DNA of 64,000 nucleotides, taken from NCBI RefSeq assembly GCF_014201905.1, contig NZ_JACHFM010000003.1, positions 620,001 to 684,000 on the forward strand, in the 5' to 3' direction. Origin of the DNA: Amaricoccus macauensis (GTDB lineage: Bacteria; Pseudomonadota; Alphaproteobacteria; Rhodobacterales; Rhodobacteraceae). Each line of letters starts with the position of its first letter. Within the stretch, counting starts at the first letter, position 1. Under the pieces are notes generated by a model. That model worked only from the letters and a program-made list of their open reading frames with translations. It had not been told where the DNA came from and did no database searches. Both the position numbers and the translations under genes were made by a program. Positions 44,030 through 52,431 of the stretch are shown here, in pieces.

Positions 44030-45706
44030 TCAGATGATGAGGAAGTCCGCGGCGCCGAGCGCGGGATGGTCGGTCAGCGTGGCGATGTGGACGGCAGGTC
44101 CGCGGCGCCATCCGTCGGCGTCGTAGAAGATCTCTCCCGACGTGGTGTCGTAGAGGATACGGTCATTGGGATCGTGGGCGATGCCGGAGGTGCTGGCGTG
44201 GAAGGCGGCGGCCCGGAGCACGCCGGGGCGGAGCGACGAGAAGATCGCGTCATCGAGGGCGATTGAATCCGCGCGGGCGTCGAAGTCGGTGATGGTGTCG
44301 ACGTTGCCGGGCCCGGGGCGGCGATCGAAGACGAAGGTATCGGCGCCGGCTCCGCCGGTCAGGCGGTCGCTGCCGAGGCCGCCGGAGAGAAAGTCCGCGC
44401 CAGCGCGGCCGACAAGGACGTCGTTGCCGGCGTTTCCGTAGAGATGGTCGGCGCCGGGGGTGCCGAGGATGCGGTCGTTTCCGGCGAGCCCCGCCATCAT
44501 GTGCAGGGCGCCGGCGTTGAGGCGGTCGTTTCCGGCGGTGCCGCTGCCGAAGGTGCGGGCAGCGATGCCTTCGTCCTCGCCGTCGTTGCCGTAGGAGGTC
44601 CAGGTGGCGGCGAAGCCGCCGCCGGTGAGCGCGGCGAGGCGCGGCGCCTCCTGCTCTTCCCACCGGTATTCGGCAAGGTTGAACACGCTGCTGAGCGCGC
44701 GCCCGTTCGCGTCGAAGATGCGTCCGACCACGTCGTCGTAGGCGTCGAGGGTGCCTGATTGTTGCCAGGCAACGACGATCTCGCCGGTGACGAGCTGCAC
44801 CACGTCGGCGTTCCGGGGCACGGAGTCGATGAAAGCGACGTCGATGACCCGGGAGGTTGCGTTGCCGCGTGCGTTGAAGAGCTGGAGGGTGAAGCCGAAG
44901 GAGGACGGGTCGCTCAGGTGGTCGCCGAGCCGGGTTTCGTTGTGGACGAGCGCAAAACCACCGGTCGACAGCCCGGTCGCGGCCGCTTCGTCGCCTCCGG
45001 CAGCGACGCGGAAGTCATCGCGGATCACGCGGCCACTCGGCGACAGGATCGTGGCATAGGTATCGTGGAGAGTGACGGGCTCGGTCTTGTAGAAGCTGAG
45101 CTGCCAGGAGACGAGCAGATTGCCGTTGGCGAGGGTGACGATTTCGGCGTCGTCCTGAGTGTGGCGGGGATGGCCGCTGATGGCGAAATCTTCGCCGATC
45201 GGCTGGCCGTTCCGGCCGATCCACCGCCCGTAGATGCGGTCGTCGAACGACCCGGCAGACGGATCGGTGCCGGAGAATACCGCCAGCTGCCGGCCGGTGG
45301 GGGAAGTGGCGACGTCGACGATGCGGATGTCGTCGAGACCAATGCTGTCGGCGTTCCAGACCCCGCGCGAGGCGCCGCTCCCGGTGAAGCTCGCGGCGGC
45401 GGCGGCCTTCTGGCCGAGAATGCCATCGTTCGAGTGAGCGAAGACGATGGTGTGGCCGCCGTCGGGCAGAGCCGTGATGTGGGGATCGACCGATGCGCCG
45501 TCCGGCGTGCCGTAGACGACCGATTCGGCGGTGATGGCACGGGCGCCGGCGTCGAAGCTGCGGGACGCCACGTAGGTCGTGTCGTAGTCGTCGGTCTGAA
45601 GGTAGCTGTCCCAGGTCAGGATGAAACCGCCGTCGGCAGTGGCGGCGATGTCCGGGTGCTCCTGACCCACAGCGGTGATCTGGTTGGCAATGATCTCGCG
45701 CGACAT
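44030..45706 (-). CDS. RTX (hemolysin-type calcium-binding repeat) protein, probably type I secreted
   Basis: A 558-residue acidic protein without an N-terminal signal peptide. Residues 1-390 form beta-propeller-like repeats (for example GGFILTWDSY, GGGFAATWTSYGNDGEDEG). Residues 392-460 hold glycine-rich nonapeptide RTX units such as GNDRILGTPGADHLYGNAGN and GGLGSDRLTGGAGADTF. An aliphatic C-terminus DFLII resembles type I secretion signals. Function unknown. ATG 45704-45706 has a GGGGGAG site. Transporter genes for export are not adjacent. It is divergent from the GTA operon. Confidence 0.85.
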   Translation of the reverse strand: MSREIIANQITAVGQEHPDIAATADGGFILTWDSYLQTDDYDTTYVASRSFDAGARAITAESVVYGTPDGASVDPHITALPDGGHTIVFAHSNDGILGQKAAAAASFTGSGASRGVWNADSIGLDDIRIVDVATSPTGRQLAVFSGTDPSAGSFDDRIYGRWIGRNGQPIGEDFAISGHPRHTQDDAEIVTLANGNLLVSWQLSFYKTEPVTLHDTYATILSPSGRVIRDDFRVAAGGDEAAATGLSTGGFALVHNETRLGDHLSDPSSFGFTLQLFNARGNATSRVIDVAFIDSVPRNADVVQLVTGEIVVAWQQSGTLDAYDDVVGRIFDANGRALSSVFNLAEYRWEEQEAPRLAALTGGGFAATWTSYGNDGEDEGIAARTFGSGTAGNDRLNAGALHMMAGLAGNDRILGTPGADHLYGNAGNDVLVGRAGADFLSGGLGSDRLTGGAGADTFVFDRRPGPGNVDTITDFDARADSIALDDAIFSSLRPGVLRAAAFHASTSGIAHDPNDRILYDTTSGEIFYDADGWRRGPAVHIATLTDHPALGAADFLII

Positions 45707-45823
45707 GGGCAAGCTCCCCCCGAAGCATCCACCGGTCCCATTGTTGGATGCTGTTGTCGGGACGGTCAACCGGGGGAGGCGGGTCGGCGGATGGATGAGT
45801 GATTGCACGCTATGATTTAGCTA

Positions 45824-45852
45824 TTGACACAGCGATCTCCCCAAGGTATATA
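45824..45852 (+). promoter_or_regulatory. Sigma-70-type promoter upstream of the GTA operon
   Basis: A perfect -35 TTGACA (45824-45829), a 17-base spacer and TATATA (45847-45852) stand about 100 bases upstream of the first GTA gene. This is the best promoter-like match noticed in the window and is placed to drive the whole GTA cluster. Known RcGTA expression also depends on a dedicated activator (GafA) and the CtrA network; no site for them could be confirmed here. Confidence 0.65.
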
Positions 45853-45949
45853 AAGGGCAAGCTGGAAGAAGTGGGTCGGCAGGCGCGAGAACGCGGCCTG
45901 CCGTTTGCTTTTTTCGCCCGGGCGGAGCAGCCAGGGCATCTTCACTCTA

Positions 45950-46279
45950 ATGACGACCGCAGCTTTCGACCGGGGCGCTTCCACCAGCATGCTGGAGGCG
46001 TCCCTTGAGTTGTACCGTGATCTGTCCGTGGCGTTGCGCGGGTTGATCACGAGACTGAAGGCGGACGCCGGCATGACCGCCGGCGACGCCAAGGAAACCG
46101 GGAAGGAGGTGGAGTCCGCTCTCGCCTCCCACCGCAAAGCCCTGCAGACGGTCCTTGATCTCGAGGCGAGTTTTGGAAAGCGAAAGCAGGCGTGGGCCGA
46201 CGGGGCGAGCGAACTCGACCTCGATGCCGCACGCGCAGAAATCGCTGAGAGACTTGCTGTCTGGCTTGCCGAAGGGTGA
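45950..46279 (+). CDS. GTA gene g1: small terminase-type protein
   Basis: A 109-residue, highly helical protein at the head of the GTA cluster, matching RcGTA g1 in place, size and character; g1 has been assigned as a small terminase (TerS). Long charged helices are seen, for example LELYRDLSVALRGLITRLKA and KEVESALASHRKALQTVLDL. It would recruit DNA to the large terminase. The ATG at 45950 is the likely start, since a longer frame from 45905 has no better site. Its last 56 bases overlap the next gene in another frame. Confidence 0.8.
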   Translation: MTTAAFDRGASTSMLEASLELYRDLSVALRGLITRLKADAGMTAGDAKETGKEVESALASHRKALQTVLDLEASFGKRKQAWADGASELDLDAARAEIAERLAVWLAEG

Positions 46280-47579
46280 GCTGGCGGCGTTTCTCAACGG
46301 CTTGAGTCCGAATGCCCTCCTCTCGCTCCCCTGGCTCTTCGAGCATTGGGCGATCGAGGGGCATCAACTGCCTCCCGAGGGAGACTGGACGACCTGGGTC
46401 ATCCTGGGCGGCCGGGGGGCAGGCAAGACCCGCGCGGGTTCAGAATGGATCCGCGCGATGGTCGAAGGGGGCAAGCCGGGCGACCCGGGGCGGATGTCCC
46501 GGGTCGCCCTGGTTGGCGATACGATCGACGACGCACGCGAGGTGATGGTCTTCGGGCCATCCGGCATCCTCGCGTGCTCGCCGCCTGATCGGCGGCCAGA
46601 CTGGCAGGCGAGCCGGAAGCGGCTCGTCTGGCCGAACGGCGCGGTGGCGCAGGTCTTCTCCGCGTCGAACCCGGAAAGCCTGCGCGGCCCGCAATTTGAC
46701 GGCGCCTGGTGCGACGAGGTCGGCAAGTGGAAGAAGGCGGAGAGCACCTGGGACATGCTGCAACTCGGGCTTCGGCTCGGGGAGCAGCCACGGGCGCTCG
46801 TCACCACGACGCCGAAGACGACGGCGTTCCTGCAGTCGCTCGTCGCGGCGAAGGGCACCGTGCTGACCCGCGCCTCGACGGCGGCGAACCGGATGCATCT
46901 CGCGAAGGGCTTTCTCGAGACGGTGCTCGGCAGATTTGCCGGAAGCAGGGTTGAGCGGCAGGAGCTTGACGGTGAGTTCGTGACGGATGTCGACGGGGCG
47001 CTCTGGACCTGGGACATGATCGAGGCGACCCGGGTGCCCTCCGAGGGTGAGTCGGACAGGATCATCGTGGCGGTCGACCCGTCCATGACGAAGGACGGCG
47101 ACATCTGCGGAATCGTGGTCGTCGGCGTGCGGCAGCAGGGAACGCCGCATCACTGGACTGCGGAGGTGATTGCCGATCACAGCTTGCCGGCGTCGCCGCG
47201 GGACTGGGTGGATCGCGCGATTGCGGTCTATCACGAATATGGCGCGGACCGGATGGTCGCCGAGGTCAATCAGGGCGGCGACATGGTGGCGACGATGGTT
47301 CGGGGAACCGATCCCTCGGTTCGGATCGCTTCGGTCAGGGCGACCAAGGCAAAGTCGGTGCGGGCCGAGCCCGTGGCGCTGCTCTACGAGCAGGGGCGGG
47401 TGCGGCACCGGCACGTCTTTCGCGCGCTCGAGGATCAGATGACGGCGATGACGGTCAAGGGCTTTCGCGGCAAGGGGAGCCCGGATCGGGTGGATGCGCT
47501 GGTCTGGGCGCTCACCGAACTCATTGTCTGGCCGGCGCACGAGTGGCGTGCAGGCGGCCCGGCGATCAGGGCGCTCTGA
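46224..47579 (+). CDS. GTA gene g2: large terminase (packaging ATPase/nuclease)
   Basis: A 451-residue TerL-type motor that packages and cuts host DNA into GTA heads. Walker A GGRGAGKT is at 62-69, and the Walker B/DE region is FDGAWCDEVGKW near residue 155. The RNase H-like nuclease begins IIVAVDPSMTKDGD and ends with DRVDALVWALTEL. The ATG at 46224 overlaps g1 by 56 bases; a GTG near 46276 is an alternative. Intact, with all key acidic residues visible. Confidence 0.94.
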   Translation: MPHAQKSLRDLLSGLPKGELAAFLNGLSPNALLSLPWLFEHWAIEGHQLPPEGDWTTWVILGGRGAGKTRAGSEWIRAMVEGGKPGDPGRMSRVALVGDTIDDAREVMVFGPSGILACSPPDRRPDWQASRKRLVWPNGAVAQVFSASNPESLRGPQFDGAWCDEVGKWKKAESTWDMLQLGLRLGEQPRALVTTTPKTTAFLQSLVAAKGTVLTRASTAANRMHLAKGFLETVLGRFAGSRVERQELDGEFVTDVDGALWTWDMIEATRVPSEGESDRIIVAVDPSMTKDGDICGIVVVGVRQQGTPHHWTAEVIADHSLPASPRDWVDRAIAVYHEYGADRMVAEVNQGGDMVATMVRGTDPSVRIASVRATKAKSVRAEPVALLYEQGRVRHRHVFRALEDQMTAMTVKGFRGKGSPDRVDALVWALTELIVWPAHEWRAGGPAIRAL

Positions 47580-47662
47580 CGTCGCAAGGGCGTATCGGCG
47601 TTCTCGTTGGGGCCGAGCCGGACGCACCGTCTTTCGGCCGTGGCAATTCAGGAGCCAAGCGT

Positions 47663-48844
47663 ATGGTGTTGCGAATGTTCCGGTCCGCTCACGCGGAGTC
47701 GCCGGAGCGAAAGGCGTCGGCGGCTGCAAGCTCGCCTGTGGTCGCATTTCAGGGTGCCGGACGGGCGGCATGGTCGTCTCGCGATGTGGGCACGCTGACG
47801 CGGATCGGCTTCCTGGGAAACCCGGTGGCCTTTCGATGCGTCAAGGTGATTGCGGAGGCGGCGGCGGCGGTCCCGGTCGTGGCGCAGGACGCCGACCGGC
47901 GTTTCGATGTGCATCCGGTGATTGATCTCTTGGCCGCGCCGAACCCGGGGCAGGGCGGCGCCGCACTGATGGAAGCGTTCTACGGCAACCTGCTGATCTC
48001 CGGAGACGGGTATCTTGAAGCCGCGGGGATCGTCGAGTCGGGCGGCCCGCGCGAGCTTTACGCGTTGCGCTCGGACCGGATGAAGGTCGTGCCCGGGCCG
48101 GACGGCTGGCCGGTTGCCTACGAGTACAGTGCGGGCGGGCGGAAGCATGTCTTTGACATGCGGGCCGAGCGGGTGCCGGTTCTGCACGTTAAGGCGTTCC
48201 ATCCGCAGGACGATCACTACGGATTGACACCGTTGGCGGCGGCCGCGGCCGCAATCGACGTGCACAATTCGGCGGCCACCTGGTCGAAGGCGCTGCTCGA
48301 CAATGCGGCGCGGCCGTCCGGGGCGATCGTCTATCGGGGCGTGGACGGGCAGGGCGCACTCGGCTCAGACCAGTACGCGAGACTCGTCGAGGAACTCGAG
48401 ACGCACCATCAAGGGGCGCGGAATGCCGGGCGGCCGATGCTGCTCGAGGGTGGGCTCGACTGGAAGCCCATGGGGTTCTCGCCGTCGGACATGGAGTTTC
48501 ACCGCACGAAGGAGGCGGCCGCCCGGGACGTGGCGCTGGCTTTCGGGGTTCCACCGATGCTTCTCGGCCTGCCCGGCGACAACACTTACGCGAACTATTC
48601 CGAGGCGCACCGGGCGTTCTATCGGCTGACGGTGCTGCCGCTCGTCGCCAAGACGCTGGCGGCGCTGTCTGGGTGGCTGCCCGGGTTCTACGGTGCCGGA
48701 TTCCAGCTCAAGGTGGACGAGGACAATGTTCCGGCGCTTGCCGAGGAGCGCGAGGCGCTCTGGCGGCGGATCAGTGACGCGGGCTTCCTGAGCGAAGGCG
48801 AGAAGCGGCAGTTGCTCGGGTTGCCGAAGGTTCAGGGGGAGTGA
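47663..48844 (+). CDS. GTA gene g3: portal protein
   Basis: A 393-residue HK97-type portal that forms the ring through which DNA enters the head. Diagnostic segments are GNPVAFRCVKVIAEAAAAVP near the N-terminus, the HPVIDLLAAPNP motif and LLGLPGDNTYANYSEAHRAF. ATG 47663 follows AGGAG (47650-47654). It sits 83 bases after the terminase, the usual packaging-module order. Confidence 0.94.
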   Translation: MVLRMFRSAHAESPERKASAAASSPVVAFQGAGRAAWSSRDVGTLTRIGFLGNPVAFRCVKVIAEAAAAVPVVAQDADRRFDVHPVIDLLAAPNPGQGGAALMEAFYGNLLISGDGYLEAAGIVESGGPRELYALRSDRMKVVPGPDGWPVAYEYSAGGRKHVFDMRAERVPVLHVKAFHPQDDHYGLTPLAAAAAAIDVHNSAATWSKALLDNAARPSGAIVYRGVDGQGALGSDQYARLVEELETHHQGARNAGRPMLLEGGLDWKPMGFSPSDMEFHRTKEAAARDVALAFGVPPMLLGLPGDNTYANYSEAHRAFYRLTVLPLVAKTLAALSGWLPGFYGAGFQLKVDEDNVPALAEEREALWRRISDAGFLSEGEKRQLLGLPKVQGE

Positions 48845-48847
48845 TGC

Positions 48848-49090
48848 GTGGCCACGGTTCGCGGCGGCGGCTCGCGCTTCTTGTATGAGCCCTTCGACGT
48901 CAATTCGGCGCGGATCGAGGTTCACGAGAGAATTCAGGAAGAACGCTGGGGGCAGCTTGAGAGGCGGCTCCTGCACATCGAGGTTTCGCTCGATCGGCTG
49001 GAGAAGCGGATCTGGCTCGCGGTCTACGGCGCGGCGTCGCTGATCCTTGTCGACATCGCCTACGGGCTGCTGTCGATGTCCACATCCTGA
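48848..49090 (+). CDS. GTA gene g3.5: small membrane-segment protein
   Basis: An 80-residue protein in the position of RcGTA g3.5, between portal and protease. It has a helical, charged middle (ERWGQLERRLLHIEVSLDRL) and a C-terminal hydrophobic segment (about 56-76) that could be a membrane helix. Function unknown. The start is a GTG four bases after the portal stop, with GGGGGAG just upstream. Confidence 0.75.
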   Translation: MATVRGGGSRFLYEPFDVNSARIEVHERIQEERWGQLERRLLHIEVSLDRLEKRIWLAVYGAASLILVDIAYGLLSMSTS

Positions 49091-49103
49091 GGGAAGGTTG
49101 GAG

Positions 49104-49664
49104 ATGAGCTATCGGAGTGGCGGGTCCTGCCCGCTCGAGACGAAGTTCTGCAGCTTCGACGGCGCGCTGGCGCTGACCGAGGGGGCAGCGATCGCGGGGT
49201 ATGCGAGCCTTTTCGGTGCCGCGGATCAGGGCGGGGACGTGGTGCAGGCAGGTGCCTATTCGGTTTCGCTGCGGCGGCTCGCCACGGCGGGGTCGGGTGT
49301 GAAGATGCTGTGGCAGCACGATCCGACGAAGCCGATCGGCGTGTGGGATGAAGTGCGTGAGGACGCGCGCGGTCTCTACGTGAAGGGGCGGCTGCTCCTC
49401 GACGTGCAGGCCGGGCGTGAGGCGCATGTGCTTATGGAAGCGGGTGCCATCGACGGGCTGTCCATCGGCTACCGCACGGTGCGTGCGGAAAAGACGGCCG
49501 GAGGTCGGCGGCTCCTGCACGAGATCGAGCTCTGGGAGGTGTCGCTCGTCACCTTCCCGATGCTCCCCGAAGCGCGGGTAGGGGCCGATTCCGTCGACCT
49601 CGATCCCGATCTGGCGCGGACCCTGGCGGAGACCTTCCGCGAGGCGAGGCAGATGCTGGCGTGA
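49104..49664 (+). CDS. GTA gene g4: prohead protease
   Basis: A 186-residue HK97-family prohead (maturation) protease. The probable catalytic His is in WQHDPTKPIGVW and the Ser in GLSIGYR, with the EIELWEVSLVTFPM tail typical of the family. It would cleave the N-terminal scaffolding part of the capsid protein encoded directly downstream. ATG 49104 follows a GAAGGTTGGAG stretch. Confidence 0.93.
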   Translation: MSYRSGGSCPLETKFCSFDGALALTEGAAIAGYASLFGAADQGGDVVQAGAYSVSLRRLATAGSGVKMLWQHDPTKPIGVWDEVREDARGLYVKGRLLLDVQAGREAHVLMEAGAIDGLSIGYRTVRAEKTAGGRRLLHEIELWEVSLVTFPMLPEARVGADSVDLDPDLARTLAETFREARQMLA

Positions 49665-49696
49665 GACGCCATCTGGAAGCTCAAGGAAAGGCATCG

Positions 49697-50884
49697 ATGC
49701 AGAACGCTGACGCGAAACCGGAGGCGAGCGCCGCCGGTCATGGCGCCCTGGAGGTCAAGGCGGCAATCGCCGGTTTCCTTGGGGAATTCAACTCATTTCA
49801 GTCCGAAGTGAAAGCAAAGATCAAGGAACAGGAAGCCCGTCTGGCCATGCTCGACCGCAAATCAATCGCCATGTCCCGCCCCCCGCTCGCGCGTGCTGCC
49901 GAGGATGCGCCCCACAAGAAGGCCTTCGGCGCTTACCTCCGTTCGGGGGAAGAGGGCGCGCTGCGCGGCCTTGGCGTCGAGGAAAAAGCGATGTCGACGG
50001 CGGTGGCCGCCGACGGCGGCTATCTCATCGACCCGCAAACGGCGGCGGACATCGTCGGGGTGCTGCGCTCCTCGGCATCGCTTCGCACGATCGCGAACGT
50101 GGTGACGGTCGAGGCAAGTGCCTTCGATGTGCTGGTCGACCACACCGACATCGGCTCTGGCTGGGCGACGGAGACGTCTTCGGTGGCCGAGACCGGGACG
50201 CCGCAGGTGGACCGGATTTCCATTCCGCTCCACGAGCTTTCGGCGCTGCCGAAGGCGAGCCAGCGGCTGCTCGACGACTCGGCTTTCGATGTGGAGGGTT
50301 GGCTAGCCCAGCGGATCGCCGACAAGTTCAGCCGGGCGGAGGCTGAAGCCTTCGTGAAGGGCGACGGCGTCGACAAGCCGACGGGGTTTCTGAAGTATCC
50401 CAAGGTCGACAATGACCTCTTTGCCTGGGGCTCGCTCGGCTACGTGCCGACCGGTGCAGCCGGGGACTTCAGTGCGACGGAACCGGCGGATGCGGTTGTC
50501 GATCTGGTTTATGCGCTCGGCGCGCGCTACCGGGCGAACGCGACCTTCGTGATGAACTCGAAGACCGCCGGCGCCGTGCGCAAGATGAAGGACGCGGACG
50601 GTCGGTTTCTCTGGTCGGACGGGCTCGCGGCCGGGGAGCCGGCGCGGCTCATGGGCTATCCGGTGCTGATCGCCGAGGACATGCCGGACATCGCGGCGAA
50701 CGCCTATGCGATTGCCTTCGGTGACTTCCGCGCGGGGTACACCGTGGCGGAGCGGCCTGACTTGCGGATCCTGCGTGATCCGTTCTCGGCCAAGCCGCAC
50801 GTGCTCTTCTACGCGACGAAGCGGATCGGCGGTGACGTCTCCGATTTTGCCGCGATCAAGCTTCTGAAGTTCGCGACGGCCTGA
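49697..50884 (+). CDS. GTA gene g5: major capsid protein (HK97 fold)
   Basis: A 395-residue HK97-type capsid protein. Residues about 15-60 are a helical delta/scaffold region (SEVKAKIKEQEARLAMLDRK) expected to be removed by the g4 protease. The mature shell domain follows, including AADGGYLIDPQTAADIVGVL, FVKGDGVDKPTGFL and DPFSAKPHVLFYATKRIGGD. The ATG at 49697 is supported by AAGGAAAGG. A long hairpin follows the gene. Confidence 0.95.
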   Translation: MQNADAKPEASAAGHGALEVKAAIAGFLGEFNSFQSEVKAKIKEQEARLAMLDRKSIAMSRPPLARAAEDAPHKKAFGAYLRSGEEGALRGLGVEEKAMSTAVAADGGYLIDPQTAADIVGVLRSSASLRTIANVVTVEASAFDVLVDHTDIGSGWATETSSVAETGTPQVDRISIPLHELSALPKASQRLLDDSAFDVEGWLAQRIADKFSRAEAEAFVKGDGVDKPTGFLKYPKVDNDLFAWGSLGYVPTGAAGDFSATEPADAVVDLVYALGARYRANATFVMNSKTAGAVRKMKDADGRFLWSDGLAAGEPARLMGYPVLIAEDMPDIAANAYAIAFGDFRAGYTVAERPDLRILRDPFSAKPHVLFYATKRIGGDVSDFAAIKLLKFATA

Positions 50885-50927
50885 GGCCGCGCCGCAGGGA
50901 TCCGGTCCCGGGCGACCGGGGGCGGTG

Positions 50928-50994
50928 GCACACCCCCGCATCTTTCCAGTCTGCTGCTCCTCCCTCCGCTCGGGCGGTGCGGGGGTGTGCTTTT
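50928..50994 (+). terminator. Long inverted repeat plus TTTT after the capsid gene (attenuator or processing stem)
   Basis: A perfect 13-bp inverted repeat GCACACCCCCGCA / TGCGGGGGTGTGC (50928-50940 and 50978-50990) encloses a 37-base loop and is followed by TTTT. It lies in the largest gap of the GTA cluster (183 bases, between g5 and g6). Partial termination or 3' end protection here would make capsid mRNA more abundant than tail mRNA. The loop is long for a classical terminator. Confidence 0.6.
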
Positions 50995-51067
50995 GAGTAT
51001 CGTCGGGCGCCGGGGCAGCCGCGCGTCCGACCCCGTGCCGCCGAGAGGCGGTCAGCAGGAGTGAGCA

Positions 51068-51664
51068 ATGATCTTGACTGAAGTCGCCGCCGTTCCGGCG
51101 ACGGCGCTGCCAGTGCGCGCGTTTGCCGGGCATTTGCGGCTCGGGACCGGCTTTGCCGACGACGGCTCGCAGGACGTGGTGCTCGAACTCTACCTTCGCG
51201 CGGCCATGGCGGCGATCGAGGCGCGGCTGGGGCGGGTGCTTCTCGCCCGGAGCTTCGTCTGGACGGTGGAGCGCTGGCGCGAGGACACCAGTCAGGCGCT
51301 ACCGGTGGCGCCGGTGCGGCTGATCGAGAGCGTGATGCTCGCGGACGCCGAGGGAAATGAGACGGCGGTCGATGCGCTGGCCTGGTCGTTGCTGCGCGAT
51401 GCGCAGCGTCCGCGGCTGGTCGGACGCTTTGGCCGAAACCTGCCGCGCATCCCGCGGGGCGGGTCGGCGACGGTGCGCCTTGTCGCGGGGTTTGGCGCGG
51501 TCTGGGACGAGGTGCCGGGGGACTTGCAACAGGCGGTGTTCCTGCTGGCAGCGCACTACTACGAGATACGGGCCGAAGCGGGAACGCCGGCAGGGTGGAT
51601 ACCGTTCGGGGTTCTCGCGCTGATCGAGGCATATCGGGCCACCCGGATCGGGGGCATGTCGTGA
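51068..51664 (+). CDS. GTA gene g6: head-tail connector (adaptor) protein
   Basis: A 198-residue protein in the position of RcGTA g6, the adaptor that binds below the portal. It resembles phage gp6-like connectors: an N-terminal helical part (ELYLRAAMAAIEARLGRVLL) and a C-terminal helical part (VPGDLQQAVFLLAAHYYE). ATG 51068 follows CAGGAGTGAGCA. Its stop overlaps the next GTG. Confidence 0.87.
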   Translation: MILTEVAAVPATALPVRAFAGHLRLGTGFADDGSQDVVLELYLRAAMAAIEARLGRVLLARSFVWTVERWREDTSQALPVAPVRLIESVMLADAEGNETAVDALAWSLLRDAQRPRLVGRFGRNLPRIPRGGSATVRLVAGFGAVWDEVPGDLQQAVFLLAAHYYEIRAEAGTPAGWIPFGVLALIEAYRATRIGGMS

Positions 51665-51993
51665 GTGGCGCGGAGCTGTCACGACGGCTGACGCTTGAGG
51701 AGCGGGTGGCGATACCCGACGGAGCGGGGGGCAACATCGTTGATTGGCGGGCACTCGGCGCGGTCTGGGCCGAAGTGAGGCCGAGGTTCGCGCGTGAGGC
51801 GTTCGTCGGCGCTCAGCCGCGGGCCAGGGTGACCTATCGCATCATCGTGCGGTCGGTGCCGTATGGCGGGGCCTCCCGGCCGCGGCCGGATCAACGGTTC
51901 CGCGATGGCGCGCGGGTATTCGACATTCTGAGCGTGGCCGACCGGGACCACCGCTTTCTCGAGATCCTCGCGGAGGAGGGGCCGGCGCAATGA
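51661..51993 (+). CDS. GTA gene g7: head closure (stopper) protein
   Basis: A 110-residue head-tail joining protein of the SPP1 gp16-like type, in the position of RcGTA g7. The small beta-barrel pattern is visible: RLTLEERVAIPDGAGG, VWAEVRPRFAREA, VTYRIIVR and FDILSVADRDHRFLEILAEE. A GTG start overlaps the g6 stop (GTGA), and the stop overlaps the g8 start (ATGA). Confidence 0.87.
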   Translation: MSGAELSRRLTLEERVAIPDGAGGNIVDWRALGAVWAEVRPRFAREAFVGAQPRARVTYRIIVRSVPYGGASRPRPDQRFRDGARVFDILSVADRDHRFLEILAEEGPAQ

Positions 51994-52412
51994 GCTATCT
52001 TTTCGGAGCCGGATTGCAGGCCCGCATCTACGAACGGCTTGCGAGCGATGCGACGCTCGCGGGGCTCGTCGGGACGGCAATTCATGACGGGATGCTGAAG
52101 CCGGGGCCTGATGGGGCCGCGCGAGACTACGTGATACTTGGCGACGAGACTGTTCGCGCGAACGACACCAAGACGAGCGTCGGTGCGATCCACGATTTCA
52201 CGGTGACGGTGCATTCGGCGCGTGACGGGTTCGAGACGGCAAAGCGGATCGCTGCCGCGATCTGTGCGTGCCTCGTTGATGCGCCCCTGCCGGTCGAGGC
52301 CGGGCGGCTCGTGGCGCTGCGGTTCCTGCGCGCCGGCGCCGAGCGCGGGCCGGCGCCAGAGAAACGCAAGATTTCCATGCGGTTCCGCGCCGTCCTGGAT
52401 GCAGCCGACTGA
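51990..52412 (+). CDS. GTA gene g8: tail terminator (DUF3168)
   Basis: A 140-residue DUF3168 protein, the tail completion/terminator ring of RcGTA. It shows GLQARIYERLASDATLAGLV at the start and the family's DFTVTVHSARDGFETAKRIA segment. The ATG overlaps the g7 stop. Confidence 0.88.
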   Translation: MSYLFGAGLQARIYERLASDATLAGLVGTAIHDGMLKPGPDGAARDYVILGDETVRANDTKTSVGAIHDFTVTVHSARDGFETAKRIAAAICACLVDAPLPVEAGRLVALRFLRAGAERGPAPEKRKISMRFRAVLDAAD

Positions 52413-52431
52413 TTTCGGAAAGGATAAGACG

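Noticed and set aside
41632-44037. An 801-codon open frame on the plus strand opposite pheT
   Set aside because: No domain pattern; pheT on the other strand has all PheRS beta motifs.
45799-46008. A 69-codon plus-strand frame covering the GTA leader
   Set aside because: It starts upstream of the promoter-like element, has no ribosome-binding site and overlaps g1 in another frame.
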